Made by a program: the position numbers and the translations under genes. 64,000 bases of DNA. Source: Mesorhizobium sp. 65-26 (GTDB taxonomy: Bacteria > Pseudomonadota > Alphaproteobacteria > Rhizobiales > Rhizobiaceae). The stretch is taken from assembly GCA_001899205.1 (NCBI GenBank), contig MKVL01000001.1:96691-160690 (forward strand), read 5' to 3'. Below, piece by piece: positions 26,942 through 35,697 of this stretch (its first letter is position 1; each line of letters opens with the position of its first letter). The notes under the pieces were generated by a model, which was not told where the DNA came from, did not search any database, and worked only from the letters and a program-made list of their open reading frames with translations.

Positions 26942-27091
26942 ATGCATCCCGTTGGCTTTCTGTTCGAAGACATCTATCGCAACTACTGGGGCATCTCGCC
27001 CGCCACCGAAAATCCGGAGGCGAGGCGGCTGAGGAAGCCGGCCTTGCGCGAACGCGAATTCCTTGCCCGTCGCGAACGGCGGAGAGGCTGA
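26942..27091 (+). CDS. LacI-associated micro-ORF 2, 49 aa
   Basis: This 49-aa paralogue of the preceding ORF starts MHPVGFLFEDIYRNYW and ends with a strongly basic tail (RKPALREREFLARRERRRG). The conserved N-terminal block and synonymous changes (gaggatatttatcgc versus gaagacatctatcgc) show that it has been kept as a protein, not just as DNA. A GAGG sequence lies 8-11 bases before the ATG. No signal peptide or helix is seen. Function is unknown; control by the LacI-type repressor through O3 is inferred. Confidence 0.72.
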   Translation: MHPVGFLFEDIYRNYWGISPATENPEARRLRKPALREREFLARRERRRG

Positions 27092-27116
27092 CCCCGCAAG
27101 GCCTATCGATGCAAGG

Positions 27117-27491
27117 TCAGGACCGCTGACGCGCAACCGCCGACGCGGCGATCGCCAGCCAGCCGACGATGAGCAGGGTGCCGCCGATCGGCGCCGACAT
27201 CGGAAAGAGCCGCGAGCCGAGAAAGTCACGGGCGAGCAGGTCGCCGCAAAACAGCAGCAGACCGACGAGCAACACGACAGCACCCGTTCGCAACACCCGG
27301 TTCACCGCCAGCAGGCCGGCAGCGAGGAACACCGGCGCGTGCATCAGCAGGAATGAGGCGGCCGTGCCGGTGAACGCGCCGCCGCGATGCGCGGCCGCCG
27401 CCGATAACGCCACGCCGGCGGCGCCGCAAAGGCCGGCCATGAGCACGAGGAAGCGGCTGCCGCCGGTCGGCGATTGTTCGGCGAGGCTCAT
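27117..27491 (-). CDS. DUF423 family membrane protein
   Basis: This 124-aa protein has four hydrophobic segments. The conserved DUF423 features are visible: ALSAAAAHRGG after the first helix, HAPVFLAAGLLA in the second, FCGDLLARDFLG, and the C-terminal MSAPIGGTLLIVGWLAIA. The family (YgdD-like) is of unknown function. It is convergent with the second micro-ORF. Confidence 0.88.
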   Translation of the reverse strand: MSLAEQSPTGGSRFLVLMAGLCGAAGVALSAAAAHRGGAFTGTAASFLLMHAPVFLAAGLLAVNRVLRTGAVVLLVGLLLFCGDLLARDFLGSRLFPMSAPIGGTLLIVGWLAIAASAVARQRS

Positions 27492-27530
27492 TCGGAGGGC
27501 TCCATGCTTCGTTCTCCGGTTTGCCCGCTA

Positions 27531-28784
27531 TCAGGGTTCGCCGGCTTCCAGCAGCATATGCCGTGTCCGACGCGTCTGAACAATCCAGTTATACGCCGCG
27601 CCCAGCGCCATCAGCACGGACGTGCCGAGAAACACCGCGCGCATGCCGAAATGTCCGCCGACGAAACCGCCCGAGAGTGGCCCCAGCACCTGGCCGGCAT
27701 ACTGCGCCGAGATCGCCAGTCCCAGCACATTGCCGCCCACGCCGTCCGGGACATTGTGGCGGATGACGCTCGTGATGCAGGGCAGCAGGCCGCCGAGTGC
27801 CAGTCCCATCAGGAACCGCAGGCCGATGAGCTGCCAGCCTTCGGTGACGAAAGCCTGCGGGATGAGCAGCAGCGCCGAGACCGCCAGCGCTCCGATAACC
27901 ACATTCCAGTGCCCGACGCGGTCGGCCAGCTTGCCGAGATGCGAGGCTGACAGGATGGCGCCGAGGGCCGCGGCCGACATGACGATGCCCGATACCATGG
28001 TCACCCGGCTCTGGTCCTCGATCAGTTGCTGGACATAGACCGTGATGATCGGCTCGATCGACATGGTGGCGAATGCGAGCAGCATGCCGGTCGTCAGCAT
28101 GGCCACCACAGGCCGCTTGTCGGGGATCTGAGACCAGCCGCTTTTCGGTTTTCCCGCCGGATTGCTCTTTGCCGCCGTCGACCGCGGGTTTTCCTTGATC
28201 AGGAAGGTTGTCGCCAGGAAGGCCAGGAAGATGACGCCGCCCGACAGCAGGAAGGTGGCGCGGATGCCGATGATCGGGGGCAGCGCGCCGCCGAGCAGGG
28301 GGCCGACCAGCGAACCGGCGGTGATGCCAGCCGACAAAACGCCGAGCGCCCAGCCGGAGCGCTCCTTCGGCGTCTGCATGGCGACCAGGATGGTCGAACC
28401 CGAGGAGTAGCCGCCGGCAAAGCCGATCAACAGCCGCAACAGCACCAGTTGCCAGACCGATTGCACCATGCCGGTCAGCGACATGCAGATCGCCATGCCG
28501 AAGCTGGCGCGCACCAGCATCAGCTTGCGGCCGTAGCGGTCGCCCAGCCGCCCCCAAAGCGGCGCGACCAGCGCCGCGGCGAAGAAGGTCGCGCCGTAGG
28601 CGATGCCGGACCATTGCACGATCGCCGCGTGGCCTTCGGCGCCGAGCTGTTCGACGTAGAGCGGCAGGAACGGCAGCAGCAGCGTCATGGCAATGAGGGT
28701 GCTGAACGAGCCGGCGAAGCAGACGGCGAGATTGCGCCGCCAATGGATATTGTAGCCGCTCTGTTCCGTGCCGTCCTGTGTCAT
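27531..28784 (-). CDS. MFS transporter, MdtG-like multidrug efflux type
   Basis: This 417-aa carrier has twelve membrane segments. Motif A is GRLGDRYGRKLMLVRA near residues 76-91, with its counterpart LGKLADRVGHWN in the second half. The central loop near residues 196-220 is Lys/Pro/Ser-rich. The overall pattern resembles MdtG/YceE-type drug exporters. ATG 28784 is chosen, although the frame stays open upstream through the divergent regulator gene. The start is 117 bp from the divergent GntR gene, with operator-like half-sites between, so the GntR protein very probably controls this exporter. Confidence 0.87.
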   Translation of the reverse strand: MTQDGTEQSGYNIHWRRNLAVCFAGSFSTLIAMTLLLPFLPLYVEQLGAEGHAAIVQWSGIAYGATFFAAALVAPLWGRLGDRYGRKLMLVRASFGMAICMSLTGMVQSVWQLVLLRLLIGFAGGYSSGSTILVAMQTPKERSGWALGVLSAGITAGSLVGPLLGGALPPIIGIRATFLLSGGVIFLAFLATTFLIKENPRSTAAKSNPAGKPKSGWSQIPDKRPVVAMLTTGMLLAFATMSIEPIITVYVQQLIEDQSRVTMVSGIVMSAAALGAILSASHLGKLADRVGHWNVVIGALAVSALLLIPQAFVTEGWQLIGLRFLMGLALGGLLPCITSVIRHNVPDGVGGNVLGLAISAQYAGQVLGPLSGGFVGGHFGMRAVFLGTSVLMALGAAYNWIVQTRRTRHMLLEAGEP

Positions 28785-28798
28785 GTCCTGCCTGCCGG

Positions 28799-28848
28799 GG
28801 ATATCCGGGTTGTCGCGGATACCATTTTGGGATACCAAACTGGTATCC
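28799..28848. promoter_or_regulatory. Cluster of GntR-type operator half-sites
   Basis: Between the MFS and GntR genes lie a palindrome GGATATCC (28799-28806), a half-site GGATACCA (28817-28824), and a perfect inverted repeat GGATACCA-AAC-TGGTATCC (28830-28848). The TGGTATCC core is of the kind recognised by GntR-family regulators of the FadR/FCD group. Confidence 0.7.
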
Positions 28849-28901
28849 GTCATGGACGTCAACCACGCCGCTGTCAATGCGGCAGCGGAAAAGGATGCGC
28901 G

Positions 28902-29567
28902 ATGTCGCAGATGCAGAATGTCGAACGCCAGCTTCGGGAGATGATCCTGGGGCTGGAAATCGGCCCGGGCGAGCGCCTGACGGAGCGCTGGATTGAAAGC
29001 CGCTTCGGTGCGTCGCGCACCCCGGTGCGGGCGGCGTTGCTGCGTCTGGAGACCGAGGGGCTGATCTGCCGCGACGGTCGGGGCTGGACGGTGTCGCCGA
29101 TCAACCTGGCCGAGCTCGAGCAGATCGCGGTCTATCGCGAGGCGGTCGAGGTCGCCGCCGTCCGGCTGACAGCAGCGCTCGAGGACCGCGGCGCGGTCGA
29201 GGTCATCGCGGCGATGCTCGACTCCTGCGACGCCGGCACGCCGCGCGAGGAGTGGCATCGCGTCGGCATGGATTTCCACATTGAACTGGCGCGGCTTTCC
29301 GGAAATGAATTCCTGTTTCGCGCCGTGCGCGATGCCATGATCCGCCTTTCCCGCGCGCGCTGGCTGGAGGTGCGGGATGAGACGGCCCTCGGTCGGGCCT
29401 GGGCGGAGCATCACGCCATCCTGGCCGCCGTGCGCGCCGGCGATGGCGAGGAGGCGACACGCCTGCTATCGGCTCACATCGTCGGCAGTCGCGATCGCCT
29501 GGTCAACTCGCTGCACAATGATCGGCGCGGCCTTCGCGCCAGGGGCTTTGCCGTCGTAGCCGCCTGA
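28902..29567 (+). CDS. GntR family transcriptional regulator, FCD domain
   Basis: The 221-aa protein has an N-terminal winged helix (residues about 5-68, with LTERWIESRFGASRTPVRAALLRLETEGLI) and an all-helical FCD ligand domain from about 78 to 205. Metal-binding-type residues are visible in the FCD domain: Asp and His in GMDFHIELARLSGN and His in WAEHHAILAAV. It starts at ATG 28902 behind AAAAGGA. It is divergent from the MFS gene and very likely represses it and itself through the operator cluster between them. The effector is unknown; FCD proteins commonly bind organic acids. Confidence 0.92.
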   Translation: MSQMQNVERQLREMILGLEIGPGERLTERWIESRFGASRTPVRAALLRLETEGLICRDGRGWTVSPINLAELEQIAVYREAVEVAAVRLTAALEDRGAVEVIAAMLDSCDAGTPREEWHRVGMDFHIELARLSGNEFLFRAVRDAMIRLSRARWLEVRDETALGRAWAEHHAILAAVRAGDGEEATRLLSAHIVGSRDRLVNSLHNDRRGLRARGFAVVAA

Positions 29568-29682
29568 TGCGGAGCTTTCGCAAGGCCATCCCTATTGGCG
29601 GTCTTGCAAGTTCCCCGACGCAATGCTGTAGGTACGGGCGCGCATTTTGTTCCCGCCATTCATTGTTTGAAACCACTGACGC

Positions 29683-30654
29683 ATGGCCACGCTCGCACGC
29701 ACCACGGCAAGAGTATGCTACTACGTGCGCAACATTGCGCGGGATCTTGCTCCGCAGGCGCTGTTTCGCAGCCGGCTGGCTGGCCTGCTGGAGCGAGCCA
29801 GGAATTCCGGTGACACCGTCCGCCAACGGCTGAACTACTATAACAGGCTCGAGCAATCCTTCGTGCCCAGTCCCGCGGCCGTGCCGGTGAGCGGCATACC
29901 GTTCTCACATACGATGTACTACTACGATCTGAAGGAGTTTGCCCGCTACTTCGATGCTCGGTTGCTCATCGACCTGAAGTTTGGCGACGTCGCCAGAGTC
30001 CCGAAGATGCCGGCCATTGTCAAGGACAGGCCGATCGTGGAGGACAACAGCAATGCCGTGCTGATGAAGCTCGACAAGTTTCGCCACTTCAACATGCCAG
30101 CCGATCCCCTGCGTTTCTGCGACAAGCGCCCGATGGTTGTCTGGCGCGGCGGCCTCAACAATCCCATACGTACGCGCTTCCTGAACGCTGTTGCCGGCTC
30201 GCCGCTCTGCGATGCGGGCTCGCCCAAGTCGAATGCGCCGGAGCAGTTCCGCAAACCCTTCCTCACCATCCCGCAACAGAAGCAGTACCGCTATATCGTG
30301 TCGCTCGAGGGCCATGACGTGGCGACAAACCTCAAATGGATCATGAGTTCGAACTCGCTCTGCCTGATGCCGGCGCCGACCTATGAGACCTGGTTCGCGG
30401 AGGACCGGATCGAGGCCGATGTGCACTATGTGCCGCTGGCGCCGGACTTTTCCGATCTGGCCGATAGGGTCGCCTATTTCGAAAAGCACCCTGCCGAGGC
30501 GGAGCGCATTACCGCGGCCGCAAACGCCTATTGCCGCAGGTTTCACGATCCGGAGGAAGAGCGGCTGATCTCGCTGCTCGTCCTTTACAAATATTTCGTC
30601 CTGAGCGGCCAGATCGAGCCCGATCGCGAGGTCTGGCGATACATTGCCGGCTGA
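29683..30654 (+). CDS. Glycosyltransferase family 90 / CAP10-like protein
   Basis: The 323-aa protein matches the LpsA/CAP10 (GT90) family in its second half: a KRPMVVWRGGLNNPIRTRFL segment near residue 148, YRYIVSLEGHDVATNLKWIMSSNSLCLMP near residue 205, and the acidic WFAEDRIEADVHYVPLAPDFSDL segment near residue 240. Such enzymes transfer xylose or glucose onto polysaccharide, LPS or capsule. No polymerase or export genes are nearby, so the acceptor is unknown. No signal peptide is seen; the N-terminus is basic. Confidence 0.82.
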   Translation: MATLARTTARVCYYVRNIARDLAPQALFRSRLAGLLERARNSGDTVRQRLNYYNRLEQSFVPSPAAVPVSGIPFSHTMYYYDLKEFARYFDARLLIDLKFGDVARVPKMPAIVKDRPIVEDNSNAVLMKLDKFRHFNMPADPLRFCDKRPMVVWRGGLNNPIRTRFLNAVAGSPLCDAGSPKSNAPEQFRKPFLTIPQQKQYRYIVSLEGHDVATNLKWIMSSNSLCLMPAPTYETWFAEDRIEADVHYVPLAPDFSDLADRVAYFEKHPAEAERITAAANAYCRRFHDPEEERLISLLVLYKYFVLSGQIEPDREVWRYIAG

Positions 30655-30773
30655 GTTTAGCTAGGGGAGCAGGCGAGTCTGTTTTCAAGGCCTGATCAAG
30701 GGGCCTGCGCTTGCAATAAAACCGTCACCACGCCGCTGTATCTCAGTCGGCTTGCAGCAGGCGGAGCAGCACG

Positions 30774-31694
30774 ATGAACGAAGTCAAAATCAATTCCGGG
30801 GCCAAGGACTGGCTGGAAGCCGAGCTCGAGGATACGCTGGACGAGGATTATGAGCTTGAGCTTTCGGAGCCGGCGCTCTCGCTCGAGATCGCGAAGATCT
30901 ACAAGAACGCGCATCCGCCTTCCATCGAACGCCTGACCTATTTCCGCGAGTTGCTGCGACTGCAGTCCGAGTTGATCAAGTTGCAGTCCTGGGTCGCCTA
31001 CCACAAGAAGAAGCTGGTGGTGATCTTCGAAGGACGCGATTCCGCCGGCAAGGGCGGTGTCATCAAGCGCATCACACAGCGCCTCAATCCGCGCATCTGC
31101 CGCGTCGTGGCGTTGCCCGCGCCGACCGAGCGCGAGAAGTCGCAATGGTATTTCCAGCGTTACGTGCCGCATCTCCCCGCCGGCGGCGAGATCGTGCTGC
31201 TCGACCGCTCCTGGTACAATCGCTCCGGCGTCGAGCGGGTGATGGGTTTTGCCTCGCCCGACCAGGTCGAGGAATTCTTCCACGACGTGCCGGAGTTCGA
31301 GCGCATGCTGGTGCGCTCGGGCATAACGCTGGTGAAATACTGGTTCTCCATCACCGACGAGGAGCAGCAGATGCGCTTCCTCATGCGCATCCACGACCCG
31401 ATGAAGCAGTGGAAGCTGTCGCCGATGGATTTGCAGTCGCGGGTGCGCTGGGAGCAGTACACCAAGGCCAAGGAAGAGACCTTCGCGCGCACCAACATCG
31501 AGGAAGCCCCCTGGTTCATCGTCGAGGGCAACGACAAGAAGCGCGCGCGCCTGAACTGCATCGACCATCTCCTCACGCAGATGCCCTACGAGGAGGTGCC
31601 GCATGAGGAGATCTCGTTGCCGGAACGCGTCTTCAATCCGGAGTACGAGCGCCAGGTGCTGCCGCACGAGCTTTACGTCCCGGAGAAATACTGA
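30774..31694 (+). CDS. ppk2: Polyphosphate kinase 2
   Basis: This 306-aa single-domain PPK2 transfers phosphate between polyphosphate and nucleotides. Walker A is GRDSAGKGG (residues 87-95), and the lid/Walker B region is DRSWYNRSGVERVMGF (from 144). The catalytic Arg-rich segment is IHDPMKQWKLSPMD. The sequence pattern fits the class that makes GTP/ATP from NDP and polyphosphate. The N-terminal 30 residues are acidic. With the Ppx/GppA-type phosphatase at 2.3 kb, the window encodes both a maker/user and a possible remover of polyphosphate; a Ppk1 gene is not in view. It stands alone. Confidence 0.93.
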   Translation: MNEVKINSGAKDWLEAELEDTLDEDYELELSEPALSLEIAKIYKNAHPPSIERLTYFRELLRLQSELIKLQSWVAYHKKKLVVIFEGRDSAGKGGVIKRITQRLNPRICRVVALPAPTEREKSQWYFQRYVPHLPAGGEIVLLDRSWYNRSGVERVMGFASPDQVEEFFHDVPEFERMLVRSGITLVKYWFSITDEEQQMRFLMRIHDPMKQWKLSPMDLQSRVRWEQYTKAKEETFARTNIEEAPWFIVEGNDKKRARLNCIDHLLTQMPYEEVPHEEISLPERVFNPEYERQVLPHELYVPEKY

Positions 31695-31703
31695 GCTTTT
31701 CTT

Positions 31704-31729
31704 CTTTCTCCCCGCAAGCGGGGAGAAAG
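31704..31729. terminator. Hairpin between ppk2 and the convergent reductase gene
   Basis: CTTTCTCCCCGC / GCGGGGAGAAAG forms a stem of about 11-12 bp with an AA loop. On the plus strand no T tract follows. On the minus strand it is followed by AAGAAAAG. It lies directly behind the ppk2 stop and may protect 3' ends or stop transcription. Very similar CTCCCCGCAAGCGGGGAG repeats are frequent in rhizobial genomes, so it may also be just a repeat. Confidence 0.55.
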
Positions 31730-31741
31730 AGCTGCGTCGCC

Positions 31742-32389
31742 TTATGCTCGCCCGATCATCACGTGCATGGCATGCGGCGTCGCGATGTGCTCGGTGCAGC
31801 GATAGCCGAGCTTCACCATGTCGAGGCCGGCGAAGAGATTCTCGCCGGAGCCGAGCAGCACCGGTGAGATTGCCAGATGCATCTCGTCGATCAGACGCAG
31901 CTGGAGATATTGCCGGAACGTCGACACGCCGCCGCCGAGCCGCACATCCTTGTCACCTGCCACGGCCTTCGCCTGCTCGAGCGCCGAATGGATGCCGTCG
32001 GTGACGAAGTGGAACGTCGTGCCGCCTTCCATGGTGATCGGCGCGCGCTTGTGGTGTGTCAGCACGAAGACGGGAACATGATAGGGCGGGTTGTCGCCCC
32101 ACCAGCCTTTCCAGCTTTCGTCCGGCCACGCGCCACGGATCGGCCCGAACATGTTGCGGCCCAGGATATAGGCGCCGACATTCTCGAAGCTGCGGACGGC
32201 GAGATCGTCATCGATGCCGGTGGCGCCGCCTTCCTTGCCGATCACCATCTTGTGGAACGTGCGCGTTGTGGTCAGCCATTTGTGCAGGTTTTCGCCACCG
32301 ACACCGAGCGGGTGCTGCAGGCTCTGGTCGGGACCGGCGCCGTAGCCGTCGGCCGACAGGGTGAACGCGTTGACACGAAGCTTGGACAA
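31742..32389 (-). CDS. Dihydrofolate reductase / RibD C-terminal family protein
   Basis: This 215-aa protein has the DHFR-like fold of RibD_C proteins: it starts LRVNAFTLSADGYGAG, where SxDG is typical, and carries NVGAYILGRNMFGPIRG, an NADPH-binding KDVRLGGGVSTFRQYLQ segment, and LIDEMHLAISPVLLGSGENLF. Stand-alone members of this family are probable NAD(P)H-dependent reductases with unknown substrates. It is not the folate enzyme itself and is unlinked to the ribD gene at 44 kb. Two 21-bp direct repeats lie 15-72 bp upstream of its start and may be operator sites. Confidence 0.85.
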   Translation of the reverse strand: MSKLRVNAFTLSADGYGAGPDQSLQHPLGVGGENLHKWLTTTRTFHKMVIGKEGGATGIDDDLAVRSFENVGAYILGRNMFGPIRGAWPDESWKGWWGDNPPYHVPVFVLTHHKRAPITMEGGTTFHFVTDGIHSALEQAKAVAGDKDVRLGGGVSTFRQYLQLRLIDEMHLAISPVLLGSGENLFAGLDMVKLGYRCTEHIATPHAMHVMIGRA

Positions 32390-32403
32390 GGCTGCCTCCT
32401 GAA

Positions 32404-32461
32404 CCGATTGTAAATCGCAAGCGGTTTCTGGATAGCCTTACCGATTGCGAAATGCAAGCGG
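32404..32461. promoter_or_regulatory. Two 21-bp direct repeats upstream of the reductase gene
   Basis: CCGATTG-N7-CAAGCGG occurs at 32404-32424 and at 32441-32461, 37 bp apart. Seven bases at each end are identical. On the coding (minus) strand the core reads TTGC-N5-GCAA in one copy and TTGCGATTTACAA in the other. The location between promoter and start fits operators for a regulator not encoded nearby. Confidence 0.5.
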
Positions 32462-32610
32462 CGTTCTCGGCTGGTCTCGGCCATTGGCGCGATGACGTGT
32501 CTGTCTTGTTGGCCGGAGAGGGGGTACGTGACCGCCCTGGCAATGCGACCTGTGCCTGGTAGCTGCGATCAAGATGGAAGGGAAAGAGGGTTGCGAGGCG
32601 GCTCCGCCGA

Positions 32611-33642
<1,032 letters not shown>

Positions 33643-33752
33643 TGCCAAAACTCTCTTTTGGCCGGCTTTTATCACGGCCAGCCGCCTTCGACCAATGCGA
33701 CACGATTGTGCCAGCGCTGGTTGTCCGTGCTATCGAGGAGGGACGCGAAGGT

Positions 33753-34607
33753 TCAGGGCTGTCCGTTGCCTGACAGGATCTGCGACGCGCCCCTGATCGC
33801 CACGCGGAAGGCTTCGTCGAAATTCACGCCGCGCACTTGCCAGCGATAGGTCGCGCCGTCCATCGCAAGGCGCCAGTCCGCGATCCAGCCGAGTTCCTTG
33901 TCGCTCCACACCATGTTGCCGGCCAGCGCCTTGTCCGCGCGGGCCTGGGGCGCCAGGCGGTCAAGCACCGTCATCTCGGTGGTCGGCAGCGAGGTGTCGT
34001 CCAGTTTTTGCGTCGACAGCAGCGATGAGGCGGGAAACGAGGTTCGCATCGCCAGGGATGCGGTGGCATTGATGAATGACTGGCGCATCAGGTCGCCGCG
34101 TTCGCTTTCGGCATCCAGCGCGAAATGCCTTTCGCCCTGCCTCACCGACAGAAAGACCGCGAGGCGCGGCCGCGCGGCCAGCCATGGCCGGCTGCCGAGC
34201 GTATCGAGCACGCCATCGATCACGGCGGGCTTGTAGATGCAGGTGAGATCGTGCGGCCGGTCGTGGGTTCCCTGCTCGTCATGCACCGGAATGCCTTCCA
34301 TGCGGTCCCGGTAGCGATATTCCGCCACAAACCTGCCGGCATCGTCGCGCAGCGCCGCCATCTGTGGCTTGCCGGGCAGTCGCTGGTCTCCCGAGACCTT
34401 GACCAGCACCAGGTCGAGGCAAGTGCGAAACCCGACCTTGCGATTGGCCTCGCCCTGGCCGGTGACGATGGTCGTGGCTCTGTAGAGGTCGTCGACATCG
34501 CCCGCGCGCGCGGCCTGGCCGATCAAGCCCGCGGCGACCAAGGCGGCTATGACGACCAGCCGACGCGGGAGCATGCCCACCACCCCGAAACGAATGCCCT
34601 GCATCAA
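33753..34607 (-). CDS. DUF2066 domain-containing exported protein
   Basis: This 284-aa protein has an N-terminal signal peptide (hydrophobic core VVIAALVAAGLIG, cleavage near AARAGDVDDLY). The DUF2066 domain covers most of the mature protein, beginning DDLYRATTIVTGQGEANRKVGFRTCLDLVLVKVSGD. It has two cysteines. The start might also be the ATG at 34574 (MLPRRL), which leaves a more typical signal peptide. The function of DUF2066 proteins is unknown; they are envelope proteins of proteobacteria. It lies upstream of hemB on the same strand, 110 bp apart. Confidence 0.82.
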   Translation of the reverse strand: MMQGIRFGVVGMLPRRLVVIAALVAAGLIGQAARAGDVDDLYRATTIVTGQGEANRKVGFRTCLDLVLVKVSGDQRLPGKPQMAALRDDAGRFVAEYRYRDRMEGIPVHDEQGTHDRPHDLTCIYKPAVIDGVLDTLGSRPWLAARPRLAVFLSVRQGERHFALDAESERGDLMRQSFINATASLAMRTSFPASSLLSTQKLDDTSLPTTEMTVLDRLAPQARADKALAGNMVWSDKELGWIADWRLAMDGATYRWQVRGVNFDEAFRVAIRGASQILSGNGQP

Positions 34608-34669
34608 TGTCTAGCATTGGGGCCGGCACCGGCCAAGCAATGCCGCAAAAAGGTTCGCGGGCCTGCCCC

Positions 34670-35518
34670 CTAGGTCCTGGCTGCTTGTCGCACGAAAGCC
34701 TCGAAGTCGACTGCGGGGCGGCCGGTCAAGGCTTCGCATGTGTCTGTGGCATGCTCGTAGCGGCCTTCGGCAATGGAGCGGCACAAGGTGGAATAGGCAT
34801 GGGGCCAGGGGTCTTGCGTCGTCGCCAGCGAGCGCTCGAGATAATCGGCGACTGGGCAGGGTACGAATTTCAGCCGGCGGCCGAAGGCCTTGCCGGCCAT
34901 TTCAGCCATTCGCGCGAACGATAATGGCAGTGGCCCCGTCAGCTCGTGGATCTTGCCGGCATGCCGTCCCGGCGATGCCGCGACGGCGGCCGCGGCCTGC
35001 GCGACATCGTCTCTCGGCACCGGTGCCACACGGCCGTCGCCAACCGGCAGCGACAAGCTGCCGGACGCCAGCGCGGGCCTGATCCAGTCGTTCAGGATGA
35101 GATCCGAGTAAAGGCCGCATCTTAGGATTGTCCAGGCCATGCCGCTGTCGCGCAACCGGCGTTCCGCATCGCGGTAGACCGGCGCGAAGTAGAAGGGAGA
35201 GCCCACGTCGATATCCACGATGCTGGTGAAGACGATGGAGGCCACCCCTCCGGCGACAGCCGCTTCGATGGCGTTGGCGTGGTGGCGAAGCATCGCTCGC
35301 CCGTCTCCGTCGCTGGAGACGAGCAGCAGCGTGGAGATGCCCTGGAAGGCCTGTGACAGGCTTTCGGGATCACCGTAGTCGGCGATCCTCATCGCTGAGC
35401 CACCAGGCTCTTCGACCGGTGCGTGTCTTGCCATGCCGATCGCCGGAAGTCCCTGCCGCAGGAGCGCGCGCAATGCCCGGCCGCCGACATAGCCCGACGC
35501 TCCGGTAACGAGGATCAT
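34670..35518 (-). CDS. NmrA-like / NAD(P)-binding SDR family protein
   Basis: This 282-aa protein starts with a Rossmann dinucleotide site, ILVTGASGYVGGRALRALL (residues 2-20). The pattern TLLLVSSDG, ASIVFTSIVDIDVGSPFYFAPVYRDAERRLRDSGMAWTILRCGLY is that of atypical SDRs of the NmrA/QOR2 group, which lack the Ser-Tyr-Lys triad. It probably senses NADP(H) state or reduces small quinones. No operon partner is evident; it is divergent from the CoA hydrolase gene. Confidence 0.83.
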   Translation of the reverse strand: MILVTGASGYVGGRALRALLRQGLPAIGMARHAPVEEPGGSAMRIADYGDPESLSQAFQGISTLLLVSSDGDGRAMLRHHANAIEAAVAGGVASIVFTSIVDIDVGSPFYFAPVYRDAERRLRDSGMAWTILRCGLYSDLILNDWIRPALASGSLSLPVGDGRVAPVPRDDVAQAAAAVAASPGRHAGKIHELTGPLPLSFARMAEMAGKAFGRRLKFVPCPVADYLERSLATTQDPWPHAYSTLCRSIAEGRYEHATDTCEALTGRPAVDFEAFVRQAART

Positions 35519-35697
35519 GCGGTTGCCCCGTGACTCTCGCGGTCGCTGTTCATCGACAAATCAGTTCCTTCGATGCCGATCCGAGCCGGCTCGCATTGCT
35601 GTGTGACTACCCGCTGCCGAGCCCCACGCGGCATTGACGTGGCCATGCGCCACCCTTTAGCACTTCAATCCCGGCGGCATGGAGGGATTCTTTGACG

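Noticed and set aside
31704-31729. Considered as part of a CRISPR-like or larger repeat array
   Set aside because: Single copy within the window, simple palindrome, no spacers; fits the common CCCCGC-AA-GCGGGG hairpin of rhizobial intergenic DNA.
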